From Bryoerythrophyllum caledonicum (taxonomy: Eukaryota > Streptophyta > Bryopsida > Pottiales > Pottiaceae): 64,000 bases of DNA. Under the pieces are notes generated by a model. It searched no databases, was not told the DNA's origin, and worked only from the letters and a program-made list of their open reading frames with translations. The translations under genes and the position numbers were made by a program. Every line of letters starts with the position of its first letter. Positions within the stretch are counted from its first letter, which is position 1. The stretch covers positions 15,392,028 to 15,456,027 of the forward strand of contig OZ020519.1 of the NCBI GenBank assembly GCA_963971425.1, given 5' to 3'. This document shows, one piece after another, positions 1 to 11,564 of the stretch.

Positions 1-264
1 GGTTCGATTCCTTGGCTTGTCAGAGCGGCTGGCACACGCGTGGTCAGGGGACTGCTGGAATCAGTAGGAAAACCAGCTGGTGGACGCTCCTAAGCCCTGA
101 GCTAGTGACAAGAGGCAGTAAAAGATCCTCTAAGATAAAGATGCTGTTTGGTGAAGTATGACTGCGTAATTGAGGATGAATCCGCTAGTCATGTCTTCAC
201 CTTCGGCCCTAACCATTCTCTTTCCCCTCTTTTTTAATCCTTTTATAACATCTAGTGATTTCCT

Positions 265-1746
265 TCACGACAGTGTGTCTTTTGGCAGTCTGTCAGTATT
301 TAGCAGAGTTTTACTAGCAAGGGGGAATTGAGATGTAGTGGTGGTAAGGATGCTTACCTGATTGTGTACATACCTGATGCTCGTTTGCTGTCTTGATGTC
401 TTGTTTTCTTGCAGTTGACGTGTTTGGCGTTGGAAGTGGTGTCGATGTTGTGCTGGTCTTGACGTGGGGCTTCTCTGGTTGTGGTGACTAACGGCCTGAC
501 CTTTCTTCATTTCCGATTTTGATGAGTTCTCATATCCTGGTGTTTTGTCTTTCTTCAGCTCCTGCTTGTTTTGTTCGTGTGTCGTTCTACTGCTCTTTGA
601 CCATCTGAAGAATTCTGCGTTTTTCCTGGAGGTATACAAAATCAAACAAGTAATAGTTAAATGCGGCGTTGTGGGACGTACCTGGGTTGTTGTGCCGTTG
701 TCTGTCTTGCAGTTGGTGTTGCTCGCAGTGTGTTGCTGTTGACAGGGTTTGGATGTCACAGGTGGCTCATCGTTTTCCCAGCGAGTGCTGCTACTCCCTC
801 CGTTACTGGTCTCCAGCGAGTGTTGCTGCTCTTGTTTGCCTTGGTGGTGCAGTCTTGATGTTATCGGGTTGTGTTTGTTTTGGGGCTGGACGCTCTTCCA
901 GCGGGTGTTGTTACTTTCTTCGTTGAGGAACTTCAACGAGAGCTGCTGCTCCCAACGTTTTCCTTGGAGATTTGTTCCTGATTTCCTTTGGCTATGACCA
1001 TTTCGTAGCTTCTCGCAATAGAGGTTAGGCATGCATATTCTATTGCTCTCTGACCAGCTGAAGAATTCTGTGTTTTTCTTGAAAGTATGCAAAATCAAAC
1101 AAATAATAGTTAGATGCGGAGTTGAGGGACGTACCTGGGTTGTTGTGCCGTTGTCTGTCGTGTAGTTGGTGTTGCTCACAGTGTGCTGCTGTTGATAGGG
1201 TTTGGATGTCGCACGTGGCTCGTCGCTTTCCCAGCGAGTGCTGATGCTCCCTCCGTTGCTGGTCTCTAGCGAGTGTTGCTGCTCTTGTTTGCCTTGATGG
1301 CGTATTCTTGATGTTATCAGGCTGTGTCTCTTTTGAGGCTGGGCGCTCTTCCAGCAGGTGTTGTTACTTCCTTTGTTGAAGAACTCCAGCGAGAGCTGCT
1401 GCTCCCAACGTTGTCTTTGGAGATTTGTTCCTGATTTCCTTTGGCTATGACCGTTTCGTAGATTCTCGCAATAGAGGTTAGGCATGCATATTACAGCATC
1501 AGCAGTCACTATCATGTTTCTACCAAGTTTGAAAGAGCAATGTAGGGACTTTTCTAAGTACGAAATACTCATGTGATACTTATCTGATCCTTGGGAATGT
1601 TGGACCTTGTTGGCGAATCCAGTCTCTTGGCGTTGGTCTTGTGCGTATTGCAGGCAGTACTCGGTCTTCTTGTGTATGTTCTTGTATCTTGTGACTAGGC
1701 ATTGATCTTGTGCACCTTGTGAGTAGTAGTCGTTCTTCTTGCGCAT
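265..1746 (-). CDS. long Gln/Ser/Asn/Thr-rich ORF containing a duplicated 151-residue block; unknown
   Basis: An uninterrupted 493-codon frame. I recognise no domain. Its middle is two copies of a 151-residue block made by a 453-bp DNA tandem repeat. Each block contains two diverged half-repeats (EQQLSLEFFN-type and EQQHSLETSN-type). Because 453 is divisible by 3 the frame is preserved across copies. Each copy also carries, in antisense, a good 5' splice consensus (CAG/GTACGT) near + 1131 and + 676, and a pyrimidine-rich tract ending in AG about 60 bases further on. The tail of each block could therefore be intron. Composition is unlike the confident genes of the window. It could be a gene fragment or simply an open repeat. 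Protein-coding status is doubtful. Confidence 0.25.
   Translation of the reverse strand: MRKKNDYYSQGAQDQCLVTRYKNIHKKTEYCLQYAQDQRQETGFANKVQHSQGSDKYHMSISYLEKSLHCSFKLGRNMIVTADAVICMPNLYCENLRNGHSQRKSGTNLQRQRWEQQLSLEFFNKGSNNTCWKSAQPQKRHSLITSRIRHQGKQEQQHSLETSNGGSISTRWESDEPRATSKPYQQQHTVSNTNYTTDNGTTTQVRPSTPHLTIICLILHTFKKNTEFFSWSESNRICMPNLYCEKLRNGHSQRKSGTNLQGKRWEQQLSLKFLNEESNNTRWKSVQPQNKHNPITSRLHHQGKQEQQHSLETSNGGSSSTRWENDEPPVTSKPCQQQHTASNTNCKTDNGTTTQVRPTTPHLTITCLILYTSRKNAEFFRWSKSSRTTHEQNKQELKKDKTPGYENSSKSEMKKGQAVSHHNQRSPTSRPAQHRHHFQRQTRQLQENKTSRQQTSIRYVHNQVSILTTTTSQFPLASKTLLNTDRLPKDTLS
588..1495. repeat. two-copy 453-bp direct tandem repeat
   Basis: The copies run from about 588 to 1040 and 1041 to 1495. 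Both end with the same phrase (gctatgacc... at 991 and 1444, a shift of 453). The copies differ by scattered substitutions, roughly one in ten bases by eye, so the duplication is not recent. Confidence 0.85.
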
Positions 1747-2056
1747 GTGGTCATATCCTAGTTGAGGAGGAGGTAGGTGTGGTGTTTCTAACTAGTGGTA
1801 TGGTATCCAGATCTAGATCTGTTTGTGCAAGAGTTGACATGAGTGATGCAGTATCTAGTACTAGGTCTGGGCCAACACAGAGCCCTGCTTCAGATCCACT
1901 ATCCCATACTAGTGCTAGATTTTTGCAGCCCAAACAACTTGTGACAAAAGATCTAGATCTTGCAATCCCTTCCAACACTCTCCACATCCTAAAAACACCA
2001 TTCAGCAGCAAACGAAGTACACTGAGGGATTTGCAATGAGGCCCAGCAACTCTCAT

Positions 2057-2555
2057 TGCCTTGTGTGTCTAGTTTGCGCCTAACACCTAAACTCCTCCTC
2101 ACCAGGTTTTGCGGAGCTACTCCTTCCTCATCTCAGCCTTCCACAAAGTCCCCGATGTGTAGTCTAAACTCTCTAATATGACAGGCTTGGGAAACCAAAA
2201 AAATATCGCCCAAATCCCATCACTACCAAGTGAGCTCCAAATGGAGGTTTGCTATTAGTCAAGACCCTTACTTTTGGTCATCGGTTATGGGGGGTACCTA
2301 ATGCTGGCCATCCACTAAACATGGCTGCACAATTTGAAAATTCATAACTAATTCAATTTTCATCGGAAAAATATGAAATCACTTGGGTTGGAATTGTAAT
2401 TCTATTGGCTATCACTAAGAAATAATAGTATAATTATCTCCTCTCTCCATATATGCACATTCCTTAACTTGTCGGTTTTAGGGGGGCTTACCTTAATAGA
2501 ACTACTTCCCCCTTTCGAGAGTAAACACTTTTCTACACTAAGTGCTTCCCTAGAC
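2057..2555. other. gene-free stretch
   Basis: AT-rich sequence with no long reading frame. Short palindromes of agatct lie just upstream (1809-1970). I see no supported feature here. Confidence 0.5.
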
Positions 2556-2559
2556 TAAG

Positions 2560-2740
2560 TGCCTTGGAGACAACCAACATGTCATTCCCCCAAGGGTTTT
2601 TTAGGTATCCATACAACAAGGTCTTAAGACCCCTTACCATAGTTGAGTGGACTATGGTGGCAGGCACCATGCCCGCGTAGGGATTTGAACTCACAACCAC
2701 CTCACCGGTGTGCCATGATCTAAACCACTATACGAAGACT
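2560..2740 (-). mobile_element. candidate tRNA-derived SINE
   Basis: Read on the minus strand, about 2735 to 2680 resembles the 5' part of a tRNA. An A-box-like TAGTGGTTTAGAT is followed about 35 bases later by a B-box-like GAGTTCAAATCCC. After it comes an unrelated body with a small hairpin (CCATAGT...ACTATGG). This is the layout of RNA polymerase III SINEs. I see no clear poly(A) tail or target duplication, so the 3' boundary is uncertain. Confidence 0.5.
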
Positions 2741-2944
2741 GTGGTGCCTTTCACTATCAAAAAGATGCAATGAAGATTACATTTTATAGTAAAGTTTTGA
2801 ATTTTAAATCATAAGATCTTAAAATAGACTTCTTTAGAAACATGCCATGTTTCTTGGATTGCAATTCACCACACAAATTTGAAGATTATAGCGTTTGAAT
2901 GAAAAATAAATAAATAAATAAATAAATAAGTAAATAATCCCCTT

Positions 2945-3298
2945 ACCTGACTATGTTTGACTTGAGTTAAAATGTTTTTTCACCTAAAGACAAGAATTAT
3001 TTTTTGACATCTTCAAAGAAGTTGATATTCTCTACACGTATGAAAAATCTCAATGTTAATACAAACTTCTAGCAAAAGTTTGGAGATGCCTCAAGTCCCC
3101 ATTTCTAACTTTGAGTAGTACTAACTTTCAAACCATAAATCCAAAAAAAATAAAGAATAAAAATCTTCCGGAAGCTTTTATCACGGACAATCTAGTATAA
3201 AAACTTTCAAGAGAAAAAGATTTTTTCCCAAATTTTAGGAACGTGCCCAAAATCGAAATTGTCCACCCAAGGGACACTTGGTCCTTAAGGGGTTAAAG
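2945..3298 (-). mobile_element. fragment of the ~0.95-kb TIR element family
   Basis: The minus-strand sequence from 3298 starts CCTTTAACCCCTTAAGGA. Several phrases match the two complete copies at 52.2-54.1 kb, for example 'gggcacgttcct' and 'ttcttgtctttaggtgaaaaa'. The far end is not recognisable. Confidence 0.5.
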
Positions 3299-4894
3299 GT
3301 ATAGTGAGAAAAAAAAAATTCCCACAAAGCTATTGCTACCATATGCATCGTTCTGATTCGGACACCCCATGTACAAACTAATAAATTTTTTTTACACGAT
3401 GGTTTAGACACAATGGGTATCACCTAGGTATCACATAAGTATTGCCTAGATATTATAAGGATACAATCTTGCCATTACATGGGTATCACCTTCGACAAAT
3501 ATTTTATTTTTTCCAAAAAATTTGGACACCCTCCATTTGGAACGTAACCAACGCGTAGGGTATGCCAAATCTTTCTGGAAAAAAAATCGGAAATTGAGAC
3601 CGTAGGAACCTACCTGAAATGGAAAAACACCCTCTCAGGGGAAATTCTCATTTAGGGGTAAATTAGTTATACCCCGGATCTAAATTAAGGAAACCAAGAA
3701 CATGGCTCCATTGAGCTTTCTCCGCCTCAATAAAGTGCGAAGGATTAGGAACGCAATCCCATGTCCCCCAAAAGCGTCACCATCATGTACAAGAGCTTCA
3801 CAGATAGTGCCCCTTTTGCACGTAGTGTTGCTTTACGGTTGCGCTTCCCTCGGAATCTACAAACGGGATAGATACCGCAATCTTTGGATGCGGTGCTGCT
3901 TTTGAGTGCAGTCCGCGGAATTGGAGTTCAATAGAAGCCTGGTCAATTGCATTGGCAGGAAGTGTGGAGTTTGGACACGTCACCCCATTGCCGTGAGAAG
4001 GAGGGAAATCTAGAACGGTCGTAGATAGTGTCGCTTCTGAGAACAGTGTTGCGTTTGGGTACCTTCCTTGAGATGGTTGCGTGCAAGGCAGGGCCGCCTT
4101 TATGGGCATTGCCCCTAAAATGGAATAATCTTGACATGGAAAGTGGTCCCATTGTTCTTTATATACACAAGCATATATCATTATTATTTTTAGAAAATAC
4201 TATAAAATATTATATTTAACATTGAAAAGTTTTTGGAGTTGATATTAACTTTTTCAACACATGTTTTTCCGTGTAGGAATTATATATTTTCCTTTGAAAA
4301 AGTACATGTTCAAACTTTAGAGTTTGGGATGATCCGAGAGAGTTCATTACAATTTACAACAAATATTATGAAATTGTTGCACTTGTGTTGATTTATCTCT
4401 TTAGATTGAATTTTGAAGTCAAGTTGAAACAAGTTTTGCACACAGAAGGTACAATAGTTTTACATAGTATTACTTCTGTGACAAGTTTGGTAAATATAGT
4501 TGCTATATTTCATGATGTACTAGATATGTTCAAAAATGAAAAAATCTACCGTTGAAATACATATTTTACTTTCAAATTCAATATTCTTCTCTTAGTGTAC
4601 TTCCATGAAAGTGGATGTGCTCATATCATGGATGGTCCATTTTTTGTTATTTTTTTCAAAGATTGTTACATTGTATACAATGCTTTGAATAATGTCACCT
4701 AAATTCTAGAAGTTTTGATACATTCATCCATCTATTGACGAATACTCTATAGATATGCTTCTCTAATGTGCAACAATGCTAGTGAATATCACCACCATAT
4801 ATACTATATTGTCTTGTTTTTCTCCTCCAAATAATTAAAGCTCATTTCTCTACACAATGATATATTGACCCATTCGTCTTCTAATAGACATTTA
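3299..4894. other. gene-free AT-rich stretch
   Basis: No convincing gene. A locally GC-richer part (3700-4170) is open in several frames on both strands, but none shows a known domain or splice structure. Confidence 0.5.
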
Positions 4895-5120
4895 GTTTTA
4901 GAGCGATGCTATCTTGTGAGCGAGGAACGATGAGCGGTGAAGGGTGAGTAAAAAAAATGGAGAAAAATATTTATTTCGTTTTTTTCTTCAAAAAGTATGA
5001 AAGTGTTACCTATTACTAAATCATAAAAACCAAAATATATATTCTAAACCCTAATCCCTAAATTTGATTGCTCAATGCTCACCGCTCACCATTATCGCTC
5101 ACAAAAATACAATCCTAAGT
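4895..5120. mobile_element. MITE-like inverted-repeat element
   Basis: The left arm (CTTGTGAGCGAGGAACG, about 4912) is mirrored by the right arm near 5085-5105, whose reverse complement begins TTTTGTGAGCGATAATGG. Both arms continue into TGAGCGGTGA. The interior is AT-rich and noncoding. The superfamily is not determined. Confidence 0.55.
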
Positions 5121-5995
5121 TGTTTTCCATTATTATTTACATATTAATTTTAACTCTACAACATTAACAAATAATCTTTTAATAAATTAAGTTCATCATT
5201 GCTATCGATATATTTACATATACAAGCAACAAAACATATAGATGCCTCTATATATATACATATCTTTCTATCTTTGTAAAAGGAAATAATAAGATACCCA
5301 TCCATTCGTCAAGACTTGCTAAGATAAGGTCTCCAGTTTTGCGAAAGGGATCTACTTGCGCAATGACAAATTGACTGCGGTCAATGGATACCGAGGGACA
5401 TGGGTATATAGTATCAAATATCGTGATTCGTGCCGAAACAAGATAGATTTCCTATCACAATACTTGTGTACTATTGGATAGATGTACTATTGCAGGACAT
5501 AGATATCACATCATGGAGACATGGTTATCATGTTCCAGTGACTTTTTATCGGTTCTCTCCTACTCCCTCATTTTCCAAAAACTAAATTGACTGTGCTTTT
5601 GGATAGGCTCATCATAAGATTTTAAAGATGTGTCCCATTGGTTGTTGCAAGCTCTAGCGGTCCTTTGAATCTTTAATGATGTCTACAACTTATTAGAGAA
5701 GATTTTATAGGGGCATGCCTCGTTGCAAGCCCAATGATGTGCCTCTTTTTCTAACTAAAAATAATAGATATTCTCACAGGATTTATAATTCTTACATTCC
5801 CCTTCGATTGTCTTTTGCTTGTCAAAGAAACCACCTGGTGGACGCCGCCCCTTCTACGACAATGTTGAATGATCACACGACCAAAGTTTGGATGCCTCAA
5901 ACACTTCCTACCAAGCTATCAAAAGTCACCACTAGAGTGGCAGTTGCCATTCATACTTGAAGAATCAACTTCACCCCAATCAAACTTTCTTTTCA
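5121..5995. other. gene-free stretch
   Basis: AT-rich with no long frame of interest. A short frame at 5715-5960 has no recognisable domain. Confidence 0.45.
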
Positions 5996-5999
5996 AAAA

Positions 6000-6485
6000 T
6001 AGGTAAAGTAAATGAATTTTTAAAGTGACACATTCACCACCCACATCCAATACAAGAAAGACAAACCCAAGCTCCCATGTCCTAAGCAAACTTCCTTTCT
6101 AAAAAGTAAATGAATTTCTAAAGTGACCCATATCCAACACAACCAACAGAAGGAAGGGAAACTCAAGCTCCCATTTCCCAAGCAAACTTCCTTTTCAAAA
6201 AGTAAATGAATTTCTAAAATGACCCATATCCAACACAAGGAAGGCAAACCCAAGCTCCCATGTCCCAAACAAACTTCCCTTTAAAAATAGAGAAAATGAG
6301 TGAATTTCTAAAATGAAGTATTTTCCACCCACATCCATCACAAGGAAGGCAAATCCAAGCCCCCATTTCCCACGCAAAATTCCTTTCCCAAAAGTGAATG
6401 AATTTTTAAAATGACGCATTTACCACCCCCATCCAACCCAAAGAAGGCCAACCCAAGCTCCCATTTCCCAAGCAAACTTCCTTTC
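6000..6485. repeat. tandem array, about five units of ~96 bp
   Basis: The phrase 'agcaaacttcctt', or a one-base variant, recurs at about 6084, 6180, 6267, 6375 and 6470 (spacing 87-108). Each unit also carries 'gtgaatttctaaaatga' and 'caagctcccat' type phrases. Several apparent reading frames on the minus strand are by-products of the repeat. Confidence 0.85.
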
Positions 6486-6795
6486 CTTTCCTTTCCTTTC
6501 CTTCCCTTCCTTTCCCTTCCTTTGTGGAATGTTCATCGCCTACCATCATCACCACCATCATCACCACCATCACCATCCTCCTCGTCGTCCTCCTCATATG
6601 CGCTCATCTCCTCACGTTCTCCCTTCAATTGCACTCCTCACGCGTCATCTCCCCATAGACAGCTCCCTTCACTTTCTCTCCGGAACATGGGAGGTGCAAT
6701 TGCCGGACGAACCGCGCCTTCTCCTTCTTCTTCTCCTTCTTCTTCTTCTCCTTCTTCTTCTTCTCCTTCTTCTCTTCTTCTACTTCTTCCATCAG
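6478..6795. repeat. pyrimidine-rich simple repeats; probable 5' leader of the Yippee-like gene
   Basis: Consecutive low-complexity blocks: (CTTTC)n/(CTTCC)n at 6478-6523, (ATC/ACC)n at 6543-6580 and (CTT)n at 6719-6790. A good 5' splice site (ATCAG/GTAACA) follows at 6796. CT-rich leaders are common at plant transcription starts. I infer that this is the untranslated first exon of the gene at 7811. A short ATG frame from 6688 would be an upstream ORF. Confidence 0.4.
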
Positions 6796-7627
6796 GTAAC
6801 ACGCATGTCGCAGTGTAATTCGGAGTTTGATCTGTGGTGGTTTTGGACATGTGGGTCGTTGTTAAGGTCTGGTGGCTATGGAGAGAGAAAGGTTGGAGTA
6901 ATCGGCAGTTGCGTGCTTTTGACGCAGTGTTGAGCTTCGCATTGACGTGTGAGGGGGGAGTTCGTGTGTTTGTGGCGTGAATTGGCGTGTGGGTGAGCGT
7001 TTTGCATGCGAGATGGTGGGCGAGGTTTCACGTTGAGTTTTGAATGTGATTGGTGGTTTTTTTTTTTGTATTTTTGGTGAATTGGGGATGTGTTGTTGTT
7101 GGTGGGGGTTGTAGTTTCCGTGGGCGTTGTTCTTCGTGACGTGATTTTGGGTGTGAGTTGGGAGCCTGGGGGTGGCGTGCGTTTTCTGCAGTGATGTAGC
7201 TTTGGACTCACGCGTTTTTTTTGTTTTTTGTTTTTTGTTGGTTGATCCGGGTCAATAAGATTCGGATTCTTTTTGACTATAACCTGCTTTCACGGGCTTT
7301 TGTTTTCCGTGTTAAGTAGCAGTAGTACGGGTGACGTGACAGTGAAGGCTATGTCTGTAGGCGATGTCTGCCTCTATCTGTGCGCATGGCGAATTGCAGC
7401 CAGGGTTGTCATTGCTTCATGTTCTAGCATGCTGCCCATGTTCTGGGTGTTGCGTGATGTGCGTTTGTTTGTTACACATCGTTTTGTTGGAGTTCTCAAC
7501 TGGATGTATCTTTCATTTTTGCATTATGTGAGCTCTGTGTTGCACATCTTTTTATGAACCAGACAGGTGTAGGTGGTGCCTCCATGACGAATTGCTGTCG
7601 TTGCCTCTTGTTTTAGATGACTTAGCA

Positions 7628-7732
7628 ATGTCGAATTCATGTCTGAATTATGTCCTTCATCGAGTTTTTTTGTTAGCAGATGTCGAATTCATGTCTGAAT
7701 CATGTGCTTCATTGTGTTTTTTCTGTCAGCAG
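7628..7732 (+). repeat. 52-bp direct duplication carrying two 3' splice acceptors
   Basis: The unit starting 'atgtcgaattcatgtctga' occurs at 7628 and 7680. Each ends in a T-rich tract plus AGCAG, so two complete 3' splice sites lie 52-53 bp apart just upstream of the Yippee-like start codon. Confidence 0.8.
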
Positions 7733-7810
7733 GCGGCAATCCTCACATCTTGACGTGGGGAATTGGAGCGAAAGGGTTTGGGAGCACACTTTAGCAGCAG
7801 CGGCAGCAGC

Positions 7811-8802
7811 ATGGGCAGGTTGTACTTGATTCAGTTGGACGGGCGGATCTACAGCTGCCGCCACTGCCGCAGCCACTTGGCTCAGTGCGACGAGCTTGTC
7901 TCAAAGGTGTGCAATCTCCTAGTTGCGTGTACAATTACATACGACAAATAAATTTTTATTCTGCCGTATCACCTCCCTGACCGCTCTCCTGTTGTCCTTG
8001 TTTGTGCAGTCTTTTCACTCTCGACACGGAAAGGCCTACCTATTCAACATTGTGTAACTACCTACCCCATCCTTCTCATGTCTTGTGGCATCATCTTGGG
8101 GCAAAAAGTGTCTGTAAGAAGAGGAGATTGCGTGTTACGTCTTAAAAAGTATTAAACCAGGAAGACGTCTTCAAGTTGTTGTGTTCCTAGATGTGGAATT
8201 TATCTTCTTGGTGTCTGAGTAGACTATTCAACATTGTGTGACTACCCCATGTCTTTGCATGTCCTGTGATGTCTTGTGACGTTATCTGGGCAAAAAGTGT
8301 TTGTAAGAAGAGGAGATTTCGTGAAAATCAGGAAGATGTCTTCAAGTTGATGTGGAATTACCTTCCTGGTGTCTAAGTAGAGGCAACCTCGAAACCTTTC
8401 AGGGTGAACGTGTCTGTTGGGCTGCTAGAGGATCGGATGATGACTACAGGCAAACACACGGTGGCTGATATCTTCTGCAACAGCTGCCAGCAAGTTGTGG
8501 GCTGGAAATATGTAATGCTTCTACGCCCACACCTTCGTTCCCTGCAAGTGACGAATCCTCTCTTTGCTAGTAGTGTTGTCCACTAGAGTGTTCACCAAAC
8601 GAATGTAGGCAGTCTTTCCTCATGTCCATACTCAGATGGTGTTGTACTCTGGTCTTTTCAACCGACATGGATTCCTCTTTCTAGGTGGATGTCTAACGTG
8701 AAAATGTCTGTGGAATGAGCACAGGAAGTGGCGTATGAGAAGAGTCAGAAATACAAAGAGGGCAAGTTCATTCTCGAGCGGTATGCCCTGCTCCCTAGTT
8801 AG
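7811..8802 (+). CDS. Yippee-like zinc-binding protein (4 coding exons)
   Basis: Coding exons are 7811-7906, 8010-8053, 8403-8511 and 8725-8802; all junctions are GT..AG and the frame is kept, giving 108 residues. The protein follows the Yippee/YPEL pattern from end to end: [16 protein letters not shown] at the start, [13 protein letters not shown], a [16 protein letters not shown] stretch, then VGWKY and [11 protein letters not shown] at the end. The zinc ligands are the two CxxC pairs, Cys16/Cys19 and Cys72/Cys75. Yippee proteins are small conserved eukaryotic zinc proteins with a beta-fold like the cereblon thalidomide-binding domain. Their molecular role in plants is poorly known. The start matches the usual family N-terminus, and length is normal. 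The second intron contains a duplicated exon end (see separate entry). Confidence 0.93.
8041..8385 (+). repeat. ~184-bp intronic tandem duplication including the end of Yippee exon 2
   Basis: 'tattcaacattgtgt' occurs at 8041 (the exon end with its splice donor) and again at 8225. The following ~160 bp are similar too, including 'gcaaaaagtgt.tgtaagaagaggagatt'. The second copy has GTGACT where the first has GTAACT at the donor. Confidence 0.85.
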
Positions 8803-10310
8803 GAACACACCCATGGAGGAAACCAAGTCCCATGGAAAATCTGTGAATTGAACCAAGGTCATGAAACAGGTAGTAGATATCTCACCATGGGAAGAAAAAG
8901 TGAGAGATAGAGAGAGAGGTAAATTCTTTGTCAAGGATAAAAGTTTGTTGTGTTTCTTAGTTGGAGCACTTATCTGAAACAGAGCTAAGATGATTGATGG
9001 AGACGGCGGCGACCAGTTCCCAATCAGCGATGGAGACGATGAATAACCCATCCTCACCATCATCACCAATGGCGCCGCAGCATCCAATCCAAGTTGCTGC
9101 TCATCGTCGTCATCACCATAAAGGCAACTCAACTCACCACTTGGTTGTCGGTCTTCGTTTGTTTATTTGTAAAGTCCAATAAGCCATGGCACAGCGCAAC
9201 GCAATAGAAGGCGCTGCATTGATCTAGATCATCAAAATTCTGTACAAACTTCCAATGGCCCATATGCAGGCAGCTCTAATTCAGTAGCAGCCAGCATCAA
9301 CATTGATGTACATACGTTTTACTTTACCCCTCTTCTCCTACTTTCCAAAGCTCTTTCATGTGCAATGATGCATCTTGATGGTAGTTTTATATCTCTGTTT
9401 CTTATGTGCATTGATGTTCTTGTCATTGTTTATAATGTTTCGTATGTGCATAATAGTATTTTTGTCAGTGTGATGTTTCTTGTCATTTTTTTGCATGTGC
9501 ATGGTAGTGTTTTTTGTCAGCTTGATGTGGGTGTGACACTTCTATTTGCTGGATCCAGCAAATGTTGTCCACAATCAGGGGCTGACTTGTCAATCATGTA
9601 TCTACCCAGCTGTTGTTTTGCATTAGCTGTTGTAATACATTATTGCATACTACTCAATGTGAGGTTGAAATTGGTGATGGTTGCGTTTCTATGCAAAGTG
9701 CAGACATTGAATGTGATCTTGGTGTTGAATGGGAAATTTCAACATGTGGGAGGCACTGCAATGTTGCACTTTGAACTTTGAATCTTTTTGAGATTTGCAG
9801 AAAAAGATCATTGAAAGGGGCAAAAGGGCAAAAAAAGTGATTGGTTTGAGAATGGTCAATTGCACGATAAAAATACATCGAAATTTGCATCCTTCCTCTA
9901 GAGTCAATAAAGGAGGCCAGTGCTTGTGCTTTGAATGCTATCTAATCCAATCCATTTATGCAACCATACAATCATCCAATCCATTGATAAAATTGTACAT
10001 ATTCTATTAGTAGTTTTTAACAAGACTTTACAACTAGAACAGAACATATCATTCTTAATCACTTCCTCTCATATGATTTAAAAAAGGTTCAAGTATATTT
10101 TTGAGAGATGTACACTTGGCTCCCTTTTCAATAGCCTCATTGGGTCTGCGCTATATTGAGAGGTTGTTATGATGGAAAGAGGGAGTCAATGAGTGTACTC
10201 CAAGCGTTGCTGTTATAAAGGGAGAAGATTGGTTCTCATTTCAACTGGCTCTTACAACAAAATTGTTGTTGTATCAGATGCTTGTATAAAGAGAGGTGAT
10301 TGTAGTCATG
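8803..10310. other. gene-free stretch downstream of the Yippee-like gene
   Basis: Probably starts with the 3' untranslated region. A GC-richer patch (8990-9135, trinucleotide-rich) is open on both strands but has no domain. The rest is T-rich with short 'atgtgca' repeats. No supported gene. Confidence 0.45.
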
Positions 10311-10311
10311 A

Positions 10312-10860
10312 TTGTTAACCCTTAACCCTTTAACGACGAGGCCATGTATAGGGCCGTGATTTTTTTAATAAATTAATAGATTCTGCACAACAACATCTAC
10401 ACTGTGAGTACATTTCACTATTCACTTTTTTCACCGAAACCATTGTAGTTCATTATTGCATCAACCAATTGGAGATCAAAAAGATGTTTTGATGAAGGAA
10501 AACATTGCGCACAACCGCTCTGACTAGTACAAATCAATCCAACAGTTCAATCATCCGTGGTTCCCCGAAAATTGGTCTCATCGACCACATTCTAGTTCTA
10601 TTGTCTTTAAAGGATTAAACGTGAGAAGGTGGCATTAGTGGCCACAATACTCTAAATGTATGATGTTGTATTTGAACATGACAAGGTTTACATATTGAAA
10701 TGACCTCCAAATGAAAGATGTTAGTTGAAGAATCTTCAATCTGAAGATGTAAGTCTTGCTAAACTTTAATATTTTTTTGGTATTCTTTAGAGTCAAATAC
10801 GTGCACATATATTCAGTTTCTGACTGACATTTGAGAGTTAAAGTATACATTGACCACTCA
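10312..10860 (-). mobile_element. member of a dispersed repeat family ('CTTCAACTAACATCTTTCAT' family)
   Basis: The minus strand of about 10640-10800 matches the plus strand at 31.59-31.74 kb and 44.43-44.57 kb almost phrase for phrase, including 'gaagattcttcaa', 'aacatctttca.tt.gaggtca' and 'catgttcaaatacaacaccat'. The left end (about 10312) reads AACCCTTTAACGACGAGGCC, like ends seen in other copies. The sequence is noncoding and probably a nonautonomous DNA element. Its exact termini are not resolved. Confidence 0.5.
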
Positions 10861-11560
10861 AAAACTTGAGTCTTCTAAAATGAATTGAGTATTTTTAAAA
10901 AGACCTATTGAAATTGCATACGAATTTCTTAACAATTTTTTGACATAAATATTAAAAATTATAGACCTTAAATACTTTTATTTATTACGTAACTATGGTA
11001 TCTAGAACCTTTCTTTACATTTAAATAAATTTTTCATGCCAATATTAACATACACATATCAAATTTCACTTAGTTGTAGTCCCATCATTAATGGAATAAC
11101 TATCTAAAAATAATTAAATTGTATCATGTACAATAAACTAACAAATTTTTGACGAGGCTTAGAAAAAAGAAATGAAAAAGAACTGTAAGTAAATGATACA
11201 TACAATGGAACAAATTAAGTAAATTCACTATCCAAAAACTACCTGTTTATTTAGAAAAATGAAAGTTTGTTTATATAAAATTGCATTTACTAAGAAAATA
11301 ATTTGTGATATTTTTTTTATTTTTTCAACAAAAATGTCTAGAAAGGGCTTCAAAAGGTCTTCGAAAAGAATAGAATCACCAAAAAAGAGTCATATATAAT
11401 TTCATATGTAAAAAATGTCAAGGTCAATAAAAGACAAATACTAATTAATAAAGAGTACATGTAAGATTCTGAAATATAATGTTGCTTGAGAATAGAAATC
11501 AATAAGAGACAACGATGCTAAAAACATGGATCTATATGCATCACTTTACGATTCAACATG
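10861..11560. other. gene-free AT-rich stretch
   Basis: Very AT-rich, with no long reading frame and no recognised repeat. Confidence 0.5.
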
Positions 11561-11564
11561 TGAA

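Noticed and set aside
1..60. GGTTCGATTCC at the very start of the window, a perfect tRNA B-box
   Set aside because: It could be the 3' end of a tRNA or SINE, but the preceding sequence is outside the window and the following bases do not settle it.
6020..6600. Several minus-strand ORFs with repeated 'GSLG' peptides
   Set aside because: They are translations of the ~96-bp tandem array and its flank, open because of the repeat.
8632..9182. ORFs on both strands downstream of the Yippee-like gene
   Set aside because: No domain, no splice structure, trinucleotide-rich; probably 3' untranslated or intergenic.
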